Shown here piece after piece: positions 34,034 through 40,844 of a DNA stretch of 64,000 nt. A model generated the notes under the pieces. The model worked only from the letters and a program-made list of their open reading frames with translations, did not search any database and was not told the origin of the DNA. Origin of the DNA: Devosia enhydra (GTDB taxonomy: Bacteria > Pseudomonadota > Alphaproteobacteria > Rhizobiales > Devosiaceae); assembly GCF_900119845.1 (NCBI RefSeq), contig NZ_FPKU01000002.1, positions 124,001 to 188,000 on the forward strand, written 5' to 3'. Each line of letters opens with the position of its first letter. The stretch's first letter is position 1. The translations under genes and the position numbers were made by a program.

Positions 34034-34657
34034 TCAGTACGTCTCCACGACGTCGCTGTATTCGCCACGCAGCTGGATGGTCATCGTGATCGGCGTGCTG
34101 TCCCGGTTGCGCCAGAACCAGCCATGATCACCGGCAAAGGGGGCTTCGATGCTGCCTTCGCCCGAAGTCTGGCCGGCGCCACGTTCGTAATTGACCGAGT
34201 CGCCGCCACTATGGGCGTGCAGGTCGAAGTTGACCCGCCCCCCTGTCGCCGTCCACGCGTAGTCGACAACATTTCCGGCTTCCATCGTCATCTTGATTTC
34301 TGCCGTGGCCCCGGGTTCGAGGGTGAAGGTTACTTCGTCCCGCCAGGCTTCCTGCGCATGGGCCACGCCCACGAACAGGCCGAAGACGGTGTCGAGAACG
34401 CTCGAGGACCGCTCCAGCGCGCGCTGCTCGTCGAGCAGGCGATCTGCCTCGGCCTCTTCGGCCAGTTCGCGCTTGATCTCGCCCATCTCGGTCAGGCCGA
34501 GCACCCGGCCGACGCCGGTGGGGTCGATGGCATATTCGGCCGGCAGGACCACGGTAACCAGGATCGCCGCGGCGCTGATGCCTGCAATGACCGAGGAGCG
34601 GAACAGGCTCGCGCGGCTTGGTAGGTCCTCGGGGCGGGGTTGGGGTGCGTTGTTCAT
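34034..34657 (-). CDS. membrane-anchored periplasmic protein, HupE-associated
   Basis: A 207-residue protein with one membrane helix (residues about 23-45), a charged helical segment and a beta-rich periplasmic part (EVTFTLEPGATAEIKMTMEA, FDLHAHSGGDSVNYERG, PFAGDHGWFWRNRDSTPITM). I recognise the pattern as the 'transmembrane anchor protein' found beside HupE/UreJ genes. His residues in the HAHSGG and GDHGWFW segments could bind metal. The ATG at 34657 has GGAG upstream. Its function is unknown. Confidence 0.65.
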   Translation of the reverse strand: MNNAPQPRPEDLPSRASLFRSSVIAGISAAAILVTVVLPAEYAIDPTGVGRVLGLTEMGEIKRELAEEAEADRLLDEQRALERSSSVLDTVFGLFVGVAHAQEAWRDEVTFTLEPGATAEIKMTMEAGNVVDYAWTATGGRVNFDLHAHSGGDSVNYERGAGQTSGEGSIEAPFAGDHGWFWRNRDSTPITMTIQLRGEYSDVVETY

Positions 34658-34673
34658 TCTTTGCTCCAATTCT

Positions 34674-35402
34674 TCAGGCCGAGGCCATGTATCCGGCGAT
34701 CTGCTGGCCGGTGAGGATGACGCCGAGGACGATCATGATGATGTTTGCGACTGTGGCTTGCCGCATGAAGTTGGGGCTGCGGCGCCAGTAGCCCATGACG
34801 ATCAGGATCACGGCAAGTGCAAGGATCTGGCCGATCTCGACGCCCACGTTGAACGACAGCAGATTGGCTAGCAAACCATCCTCTGCGATCTCGTACTCCA
34901 TGATCTTGGTGGCGAGGCCCGTGCCGTGGAACAGGCCGAAGATCAGCGTCGCGGCCTTGGTGTTGGGCTGAAAGCCGAACCACTTCTGATAGGCGCCAAG
35001 GTTGTCGAGCGCCTTGTAGACGACCGAAAGCCCGATGATCGCGTCGATGATGTAGGCGTTGATGCCCAAGCCATACCAGACTCCCAGAAGCATCGTGACC
35101 GAATGGCCGATGGCGAAGAGGCTGACATAGATGGCGACGTCCTTCATCCGGTAGAGGAAGAAGACGACGCCGAGCAGGAACAGGATGTGGTCGTAGCCCG
35201 TCACCATGTGCTTGGCGCCGAGGTAGATGAAGGGGATGATGTTCACCCCCCAGATTTCCTGGATATAGCCCGCGTCACCTGCGGTGACGTTATGGGCCAG
35301 GGCCTGGCTGACGGTCAGCATCAAGGCCGCCAGCAGAAGAAGGATCAGGGTGGCCGTCTGGCGTATCGCCAAGGCACGCCCGACCCGGGAAGTTGGGGTC
35401 AT
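34674..35402 (-). CDS. HupE/UreJ-like metal permease
   Basis: A 242-residue membrane protein with a signal-like amino end (ending SQALAHN) and about six helices. HupE/UreJ signatures are visible: GYDHILFLLGVVFF, FAIGHSVTMLLGVW and FGLFHGTGLA, with conserved His in helices 1, 2 and 4. The family carries nickel or cobalt. It lies in the same operon as the NicO-like gene, so import and export or two-step transfer are both possible. Confidence 0.85.
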   Translation of the reverse strand: MTPTSRVGRALAIRQTATLILLLLAALMLTVSQALAHNVTAGDAGYIQEIWGVNIIPFIYLGAKHMVTGYDHILFLLGVVFFLYRMKDVAIYVSLFAIGHSVTMLLGVWYGLGINAYIIDAIIGLSVVYKALDNLGAYQKWFGFQPNTKAATLIFGLFHGTGLATKIMEYEIAEDGLLANLLSFNVGVEIGQILALAVILIVMGYWRRSPNFMRQATVANIIMIVLGVILTGQQIAGYMASA

Positions 35403-35459
35403 GGATGGATCTCCGGTGTAGTGTTGCTTGATCTGTGAAGCCGCTTTGCGCGGCAGCGA

Positions 35460-35813
35460 TCAGGCACGCGGAGGTCGTTCGATTCGGACCACGCGATAGG
35501 GACCATCGCGGGATGGCCGAAGCCCCCAGGCATCCCTGGCCCACGGCAAGAGTCCGGTGCTGTCGTCCAGGGCGGCCACGGCGTGGCTGTGATCGTGATC
35601 GACAGAATCGTGGCTGTGCCCGTGCAGCGCCCAAAGCAGATCTTCCTGAAACCCGTGCGAATGCCCGTGCTCGGCGATCATCTGGACGTGCTCTTGCAGC
35701 GTGTCGGCGATCCTGGGGACATGCGAGAGGGTGGGCAGAATCGACCAGACGACCAGCGACAGGCACAAGAATGCCGCAAATCCCCGTCGAATACTGGTCC
35801 GTTGCCGGCACAT
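35460..35813 (-). CDS. His-rich exported protein, unknown function
   Basis: A 117-residue protein with a hydrophobic amino segment (FAAFLCLSLVVWSILPTL) and a His-rich centre: HGHSHGFQEDLLWALHGHSH and DHDHSHAV. The carboxyl end is Arg/Pro-rich. The ATG at 35813 was chosen over the 36194 extension, which runs through the repressor gene. It heads the nickel operon on the minus strand and probably acts as a periplasmic metal buffer; no domain is recognised. Confidence 0.6.
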   Translation of the reverse strand: MCRQRTSIRRGFAAFLCLSLVVWSILPTLSHVPRIADTLQEHVQMIAEHGHSHGFQEDLLWALHGHSHDSVDHDHSHAVAALDDSTGLLPWARDAWGLRPSRDGPYRVVRIERPPRA

Positions 35814-35869
35814 GATACTTGCCTGTCTGCTCGTCGGATCGCGGCGCTTTCTCAGCGCCGTCTTGTTCG

Positions 35870-35886
35870 ATCCTCTGGGGGAGGAT
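35870..35886 (+). promoter_or_regulatory. CsoR/RcnR-type operator overlapping the repressor RBS
   Basis: ATCCTC-TGGGG-GAGGAT is a perfect six-base inverted repeat around a G-tract, the form bound by CsoR/RcnR/InrS-type repressors. It lies between two divergent transcripts and overlaps the GGGGGAGGAT ribosome-binding site of the repressor gene, with the start 11 bases downstream. Confidence 0.65.
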
Positions 35887-35897
35887 AGTGTCGTTCT

Positions 35898-36158
35898 ATG
35901 ACAAAGCCCCATGTCCACGCAACCCATCCCGCCCTGATCGCCCGGCTGAAGCGCGCCGATGGGCATCTTCGTGCCGTGATCGAGATGATCGAGGCCGGCA
36001 AGCCCTGTCTCGAGATCGCGCAACAGATGCAGGCGGTCGAGAAGGCCGTGGTGAATGCCAAGCGTGCGCTGATCCATGACCACATGGATCATTGCCTCGA
36101 TGTCGAGCATTCGCCGGAGGATCGTGCCGAGTTGAAGGTCATCGCCCGATATCTGTGA
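35898..36158 (+). CDS. CsoR/RcnR-family metal-sensing repressor (InrS-like ligand set)
   Basis: An 86-residue all-helical repressor of the CsoR/RcnR family (LIARLKRADGHLRAVIEMIE; KPCLEIAQQMQAVEKAVVNA). Candidate metal ligands are His5, Cys37, His62 and Cys66. The spacing (32, 25, 4) matches that of the nickel sensor InrS better than the H-C-H-H set of RcnR. It is divergent from the NicO/HupE operon and immediately upstream of an NreB-like exporter. A G-tract operator overlaps its leader, so autoregulation and nickel derepression are likely. Confidence 0.85.
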   Translation: MTKPHVHATHPALIARLKRADGHLRAVIEMIEAGKPCLEIAQQMQAVEKAVVNAKRALIHDHMDHCLDVEHSPEDRAELKVIARYL

Positions 36159-36166
36159 GACCGCCC

Positions 36167-37486
36167 ATGCTGGAAATCCTTGCCGACCGCACATACCGCC
36201 ATCTCTTCGCCGCGCAGGTCGTGGCGCTGCTGGGAACGGGGTTGGCGACCGTCGCGCTGGGGCTTCTGGCCTATGATCTCGCGGGTGAGAACGCGGCGAT
36301 GGTGCTGGGCACGGTCTTCACCATCAAGATGGTGGCATATGTCGGCATCGCCCCCATCGCCGGAGCTTTCGCGAACCGGGTGAACCGGCGGGCATTTCTG
36401 GTCGCGCTGGATCTGGTGCGGGCGGGTGCGGCACTCTGCCTGCCTTTCGTCACCGAGGTCTGGCAGGTCTATGTCCTGATCTTCCTGCTGCAATCGGCCT
36501 CGGCGGCCTTCACGCCGACCTTCCAGGCGACCATCCCGGACGTGCTGCCGGACGAAGCCCGCTACACGCGGGCGCTGTCGCTGTCGCGGCTGGCCTATGA
36601 CCTCGAGAACATCGTCAGCCCGATGCTGGCCGGGCTGCTGCTGGCGGTGGTGAGCTACAATTCCCTCTTTCTTGGAACGGTGGTGGGGTTTGCGGCCTCC
36701 GCGGCGCTGGTCGTCTCGGTGCTTCTACCCAGCCCAAAACAGTCCGAGCCGCGCGGCATCTACGACCGCACGACGCGCGGCATCCGCATCTACCTCGCGA
36801 CACCGCGCCTGCGCGGACTGCTGGCGCTGAACCTCGCCGCCGCCGCTGCGGGGGCGATGGTGCTGGTCAACTCTGTGGTGCTGGTGCGCAGCACGCTGGG
36901 GCTGGATGCATCCGCCCTGGCCTGGACGCTGCTGGCCTTCGGCGCCGGCTCGATGCTGGCTGCACTCGCGCTGCCGAAACTGCTCGACCGCGTGCCGGAT
37001 CGGCCGGTGATGGTTGCAGGCGCCGCGCTCATGGTGCTGACGCTTCTTGGCCTCGCCGTGGTGGTCGCCGCCCTCGGCCTCAGCTTGCCTTTTCTCCTTG
37101 GCGCGTGGCTGCTGGTGGGCCTGGGGTATTCAGCGGTCCTCACCCCCTCCGGTCGCCTGCTGCGGCGTTCGGCCCACGCAGAAGACCGCCCCGCGCTTTT
37201 CGCCGCCCAGTTCGCACTCAGCCATGCCTGCTGGCTCGTAACCTATCCGCTTTCCGGCTGGCTGATGACGCAGTTCGGACCTGTCGTAGCATTGGGGCTG
37301 CTCGCGGCGCTGGCGGGCGTCGGCACGCTATCGGCACTTCGCCTCTGGCCAAAGGAGGATCCCGAGATCCTTGAGCACAGTCATGACAACCTGCCGCTCG
37401 ACCACCCGCATCTGCACGGCGCGCGGCGGCATGCCCATCCATTTGTGGTGGATGAAAACCATCCCAGATGGGCATCCCAACTCTGA
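36167..37486 (+). CDS. MFS nickel exporter, NreB/NrsD-like
   Basis: A 439-residue major facilitator protein with about twelve hydrophobic helices (signatures YDLENIVSPMLAGLLLAVVS and FGAGSMLAALALPKLLDRVP). The carboxyl tail is His-rich (HSHDNLPLDHPHLHGARRHAHPF), as in NreB/NrsD nickel exporters. The start is the ATG 8 bases after the repressor stop, so the two are co-transcribed and probably both respond to nickel. Assignment to nickel rests on the tail and context. Confidence 0.8.
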   Translation: MLEILADRTYRHLFAAQVVALLGTGLATVALGLLAYDLAGENAAMVLGTVFTIKMVAYVGIAPIAGAFANRVNRRAFLVALDLVRAGAALCLPFVTEVWQVYVLIFLLQSASAAFTPTFQATIPDVLPDEARYTRALSLSRLAYDLENIVSPMLAGLLLAVVSYNSLFLGTVVGFAASAALVVSVLLPSPKQSEPRGIYDRTTRGIRIYLATPRLRGLLALNLAAAAAGAMVLVNSVVLVRSTLGLDASALAWTLLAFGAGSMLAALALPKLLDRVPDRPVMVAGAALMVLTLLGLAVVVAALGLSLPFLLGAWLLVGLGYSAVLTPSGRLLRRSAHAEDRPALFAAQFALSHACWLVTYPLSGWLMTQFGPVVALGLLAALAGVGTLSALRLWPKEDPEILEHSHDNLPLDHPHLHGARRHAHPFVVDENHPRWASQL

Positions 37487-37561
37487 GCGACACGCCATGA
37501 CATCCGGTGGGCTGGTCCACGGCGCGACCGTCAAGGCGCGCCCCAGAAAATCGTCCGCAAG

Positions 37562-38035
37562 TCAGGCTGCCTGATAGCTCGAGAACGGCTCTGTCGTCCC
37601 GTCGCGGCGAACCAGGTAGACGACATAGGCTTCCCGCTCCGACTCCGGACCCATGCCGGGTGATCCGTAAGGCATGCCAGGCACAGCGAGACCCACCGCG
37701 TCGGGGCGTTCATCGAGCAGACGCCGGATATCGGCAGCAGGCACGTGCCCCTCGATCATGTAGCCCATGACTCGCGCCGTATGGCAGGAGGCCATCTCTT
37801 GCGGAATGCCGTTGTCGAGCTTGTAGCGCGCCAGCGCAGTTCCCATGCTCTCCTCGACGGTCACATCGAACCCGTCGGCCTGCAGGATCTCGACCCAGGC
37901 CGAGCAACATCCGCAGTTGGGATCCCTGAGCACATGGAGAGCAGGTCTGGACTCGGCCACGGCCGGCAGCGCTGCCGTAACCGAGGCAGCACAGGTGCCA
38001 AGCACGAAACCGCGGCGAGAAATCAACAAACTCAT
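37562..38035 (-). CDS. DUF411 metal-binding periplasmic protein
   Basis: A 157-residue protein with a Tat-like signal (SRRGFVLGTCAASVTAALPA). The DUF411 core follows: RDPNCGCCSAWVEILQADGF (CxCC metal site) and ASCHTARVMGYMIEGHVPAA. Members bind copper in metal-resistance operons. The AAGGA ribosome-binding site is 8 bases before the ATG. It is divergent from the CopZ-like gene and belongs to the copper half of the island. Confidence 0.85.
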   Translation of the reverse strand: MSLLISRRGFVLGTCAASVTAALPAVAESRPALHVLRDPNCGCCSAWVEILQADGFDVTVEESMGTALARYKLDNGIPQEMASCHTARVMGYMIEGHVPAADIRRLLDERPDAVGLAVPGMPYGSPGMGPESEREAYVVYLVRRDGTTEPFSSYQAA

Positions 38036-38209
38036 CTTGGATCCTTTTGTTCATTGAAGTTGATTGCTGCAAGGAACATAGCCCACAGACCGTCCATACC
38101 CCAGTCTTCCCTTTGGTCTCATAGACAATCGACCCATCGAATCGCGACGCAATCGACGTCCGTACACGGAAGGTTGAGCCGAAGCGCATCGTTCAAGGCA
38201 AGGCTGCCC

Positions 38210-38242
38210 TTGACCTTCCACGAACTGGAAGCCCCATCTCTA
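38210..38242 (+). promoter_or_regulatory. CueR/MerR-type promoter of the copZ-like gene
   Basis: TTGACC (-35, 38210-38215) precedes the perfect dyad CTTCCA-CGAAC-TGGAAG (38215-38231). The dyad lies in the spacer as at MerR-family promoters. The -10 (near TCTCTA) is weak, as expected for an activator-dependent promoter with an overlong spacer. Confidence 0.6.
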
Positions 38243-38271
38243 GGGCTCACCAAATGCTCGGGAGAGTCTTC

Positions 38272-38469
38272 ATGCAGTTCCAGATCGACAACATGGCGTG
38301 CGGCGGCTGTGCCAGGAGCGTCACCAAGGCGATCCATTCAGTCGACCCGCAGGCGAAGGTCGACATCGACCTCAACCTGAAACGCGTCACCGTGGAGTCG
38401 GGTGCCGATCAATCCGCCGTGGCGGCCGTGCTCCAGGACGCCGGATTTCCGCCGCGCCGCGCGGCGTGA
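38272..38469 (+). CDS. CopZ-like heavy-metal-associated (HMA) chaperone
   Basis: A 65-residue single HMA domain with the metal motif MACGGCARSV and the usual beta-alpha-beta-beta-alpha-beta pattern (VDIDLNLKRVTVESGADQSA). It carries copper(I) to the CopA ATPase and the regulator. GGAGA lies about 8 bases before the ATG at 38272; the upstream M at 38254 lacks a ribosome-binding site. The preceding CueR-type dyad indicates copper control. Confidence 0.88.
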   Translation: MQFQIDNMACGGCARSVTKAIHSVDPQAKVDIDLNLKRVTVESGADQSAVAAVLQDAGFPPRRAA

Positions 38470-38568
38470 TGTCCTGCCGGCTGTCGGTGACGATGCCCCG
38501 AGGAACGCGCTGATGGCGTGCGGGTTGTAAGTACTGGCAGAGCGGTTTCCCCGGATGGACGAGTATCG

Positions 38569-38946
38569 ATGAAAAGGTCGGCGCGGAGTTGGAGAATGGG
38601 ATTGGCAGCGTTACTGACGCTGGCCCTCGTCCTCGTCTGGCCGCCAGTCGACCATGGGTTCGCATCATCCGATCATCACGGGGTGCAGGCAGAAATGCAT
38701 GGCCACCACGCGCACGCCGAACAGAGCGACCAGGTCCTCTATCGCAATGTCACCTCTGATGGCGATTGCGCCGCTTCTGCGATCGGTTGTTGCATGATGG
38801 CGCATTGCTGTCCGGGCATTTCGGTCGGACCGCAAGACCTGCCCGTGATTGTCTGCGATGACGAGGCGACTGCTGCATCAGTTGTCCGTGGCACGGGCAG
38901 CGATCCGGGGATGGTGCTGCCGCCGCCCCGACGTATGCCTGTCTGA
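38569..38946 (+). CDS. Cys/His-rich exported protein, unknown function
   Basis: A 125-residue protein with a signal peptide (GLAALLTLALVLVWPPVDHG) and a metal-binding-looking centre: HHGVQAEMHGHHAHAEQSDQ and CAASAIGCCMMAHCCPG. It lies between the CopZ-like and DUF305 genes and probably buffers copper in the periplasm. The ATG at 38569 is preferred over the GTG at 38518 because it begins the signal peptide. No family is recognised. Confidence 0.65.
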   Translation: MKRSARSWRMGLAALLTLALVLVWPPVDHGFASSDHHGVQAEMHGHHAHAEQSDQVLYRNVTSDGDCAASAIGCCMMAHCCPGISVGPQDLPVIVCDDEATAASVVRGTGSDPGMVLPPPRRMPV

Positions 38947-38982
38947 TCGCCAATGAAATTCACACAATCAGGAAGACTCAAG

Positions 38983-39477
38983 ATGAACATCGCAAAGACC
39001 ATCCTAGCAGCGGCTGTCGCCGCAACCGCCTTCTCGGCGCCCGCTTTGGCACAGGACGCGGAATTCCAGCTCCCCGAGCAGTGCACGACAGCTGCCGCCG
39101 CAGGCGGCATGGACCATTCGGCCATGGGCCACGGTGGCATGCACGGCAATCAGGGCGGCGGCATGAACGCGGGCATGATGGAGATGATGGGCATGGGAGG
39201 CATGGACCTCGAAAGCATGCCCGAGCATGTGCAGGAGAACATGCGCAAGATGATGATCACCATGCCGGCCATGCACGAAGGCATGATGATGGAGGATGCC
39301 GACGTGGCCTTCGCCTGTGGAATGATCGCCCACCATCAGGGCGCCATCGACATGGCTGAGGTTTTGCTCGAGCACGGCGACGATCCGCAGATGCGCGCGC
39401 TTGCCGAGGAGATCATCGCGGCGCAGGGCCCCGAGATCGAGCGGATGATCACTTGGCTGGCTGAGAACGCCAACTGA
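38983..39477 (+). CDS. DUF305 family exported copper-associated protein
   Basis: A 164-residue protein with a signal peptide (ILAAAVAATAFSAPALAQDA), a Met/Gly/His-rich segment (residues about 45-75) and a DUF305 ferritin-like helical domain (FACGMIAHHQGAIDMAEVLL). Met and His clusters suit copper(I) or silver binding. AGGAAG lies about 8 bases before the ATG at 38983. A strong hairpin follows the stop. Confidence 0.88.
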   Translation: MNIAKTILAAAVAATAFSAPALAQDAEFQLPEQCTTAAAAGGMDHSAMGHGGMHGNQGGGMNAGMMEMMGMGGMDLESMPEHVQENMRKMMITMPAMHEGMMMEDADVAFACGMIAHHQGAIDMAEVLLEHGDDPQMRALAEEIIAAQGPEIERMITWLAENAN

Positions 39478-39486
39478 GAACCGGAT

Positions 39487-39511
39487 GGCCGCGCGGTTCA
39501 GCCGCGCGGCC
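39487..39511 (+). terminator. Rho-independent-like terminator after the DUF305 gene
   Basis: GGCCGCGCGG (39487-39496) pairs with CCGCGCGGCC (39502-39511) over TTCAG, a ten-base GC stem followed by ACTTCCGTTT. The T-run is poor but the stem is very strong. Confidence 0.65.
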
Positions 39512-39537
39512 ACTTCCGTTTGTCGCTTCGAAATCTC

Positions 39538-39568
39538 TTGAGCTTCCAGTGACTGGAATCCCTATATT
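39538..39568 (+). promoter_or_regulatory. CueR-type promoter of the merR-family gene
   Basis: TTGAGC (-35, 39538-39543) and TATATT (-10, 39563-39568) are 19 bases apart, the overlong spacing diagnostic of MerR-family activation. The spacer holds the perfect dyad TTCCAGTGACTGGAA (39544-39558). Confidence 0.8.
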
Positions 39569-39594
39569 GGGAGGGCAAGGTCAGGAGATGCTCC

Positions 39595-39993
39595 ATGAAC
39601 ATCGGGACAGCCGCCAGGCAATCGGGCCTGCCGCCCAAGACGATCCGCTACTACGAGGAGATCGGTCTGCTGACCGCCGACCGGGCTGCCAACGGGTACC
39701 GCGACTATTCCAACGAGGACGTCCACCGGCTGCGCTTCGTCCAGCGCTCCCGCAGCCTCGGGTTTTCAGTCGAGGAATGTCGGCAGCTGCTCTCCCTCTA
39801 CACCGATCGCGACCGCGCCAGCGCGGATGTGAAGGCGATCGCCACCGAGAAGCTTGGCGAGATCGACCGCAAGATCGCGGAACTGACCGGGTTGCGGGAG
39901 ATGCTCGGGCATCTTGTCGAGAATTGTCACGGCGACGCCCGCCCGGACTGCCCGATCATCGACGGGCTCTCGGGAAGGTCGCGCGACCATTAG
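39595..39993 (+). CDS. cueR: copper-responsive MerR-family regulator, CueR-like
   Basis: A 132-residue regulator: winged-helix MNIGTAARQSGLPPKTIRYY with EEIGLL and YRDYSNEDVHRLRF, a dimerisation helix (ATEKLGEIDRKIAELTGLRE) and the metal loop CHGDARPDCPII with two cysteines seven residues apart, as in CueR (Cu+/Ag+). It activates copper efflux genes by twisting overlong promoters, of which three are seen in this island. It is probably autoregulated. Confidence 0.9.
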   Translation: MNIGTAARQSGLPPKTIRYYEEIGLLTADRAANGYRDYSNEDVHRLRFVQRSRSLGFSVEECRQLLSLYTDRDRASADVKAIATEKLGEIDRKIAELTGLREMLGHLVENCHGDARPDCPIIDGLSGRSRDH

Positions 39994-40012
39994 GACTCAG
40001 GGGACCGGAACG

Positions 40013-40120
40013 ATGATGGGCGACGGCATGATGTGGGGAATGGGGCTGTGGGGCGTCGTGGTCGCCATTCTCGTGGTGCTCGTCGTTGCGGCACTGGTCA
40101 AATACGTCTTCTTTCGCTGA
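40013..40120 (+). CDS. 35-residue membrane peptide, unknown function
   Basis: MMGDGMMWGMGLWGVVVAIL followed by VVLVVAALVKYVFFR: a Met-rich amino end and a single membrane helix. It begins 19 bases after the regulator gene, and GGGACCGG upstream may serve as a weak ribosome-binding site. Small Met-rich membrane peptides are common in copper clusters, so a metal role is plausible. Confidence 0.5.
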   Translation: MMGDGMMWGMGLWGVVVAILVVLVVAALVKYVFFR

Positions 40121-40152
40121 TGGTTGTGTCGTGGCGCAGACGAGGGGACCGG

Positions 40153-40620
40153 ATGCCGGTCAAACAGCTCTCGCCCGGTCGGCATCTGTTGCCTGCATTC
40201 TCCCTGATGATCGGGCTCATGCCGGTTCCGGCTGCGGCGTTCCTCCACGCTTCCGAGACGGACACCGACTCCGGCCGCGCGCTTTACGTCGAGCACTGCG
40301 CGGCCTGCCACGGCGTCGATCTCGAGGGACAGCCCGACTGGCGCAGCCCTGACGCCAACGGCTTCTATCCGGCGCCGCCGCATGATGAGACGGGCCACAC
40401 CTGGCATCACGATGACGCCATGCTCATCGACTACATCGCCCGAGGCGGTCAGGCCGTCCTGGACGACATGGGCGTGACCTTCACGTCGGGCATGCCGGGC
40501 TTCGGCTCCGTGCTGAACCAGAGCGAGATCGAAGCCATCCTGGACTACATCAAGTCAACGTGGCCCGAACACATTCGCGACGCGCAAGCGCAGCGGTCCA
40601 ACGCGGCCGCTGCAGATTGA
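40153..40620 (+). CDS. exported c-type cytochrome
   Basis: A 155-residue protein with a signal peptide (FSLMIGLMPVPAAAFLHASE) and one CAACH heme-binding site in RALYVEHCAACHGVDLEGQP. The distal region contains MPGFGSVLNQSEIEAILDYI, whose Met can be the sixth heme ligand. Similar cytochromes occur in copper-resistance clusters of alphaproteobacteria. The partner and electron path are unknown. The ATG at 40153 follows GGGGACCGG. Confidence 0.85.
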   Translation: MPVKQLSPGRHLLPAFSLMIGLMPVPAAAFLHASETDTDSGRALYVEHCAACHGVDLEGQPDWRSPDANGFYPAPPHDETGHTWHHDDAMLIDYIARGGQAVLDDMGVTFTSGMPGFGSVLNQSEIEAILDYIKSTWPEHIRDAQAQRSNAAAAD

Positions 40621-40705
40621 CGATCTTCCGACACCCGTCAGACCTTCTGAAAGAGCCCGAAATGGAACCGCTGCACGCTGCCCCACGGCGTGCGGTGTTC
40701 GTGGC

Positions 40706-40834
40706 TCAGCGATCGGACGAGCCGGTATCCGCTATGAGGTCGAGCGATACCTGCGGACGGCCCTCGAACCAGCTTGTCTCGGCCTCCTCCTTGCTTCGGT
40801 AGACGCTTTCCCAGCGGTTCGGTTCTTCGGGCAT
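40706..40834 (-). pseudogene. truncated class I SAM methyltransferase remnant
   Basis: A 42-codon frame (MPEEPNRWESVYRSKEEAET, then SWFEGRPQVSLDLIADTG) matches the amino end of a class I SAM-dependent methyltransferase family (WexVYxxK...SWFxxxxxxSLdLI), then stops. The AdoMet-binding domain is absent. It begins 10 bases after the CopA-type ATPase stop on the same strand. Confidence 0.5.
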
Positions 40835-40844
40835 CGTCAGCCCT

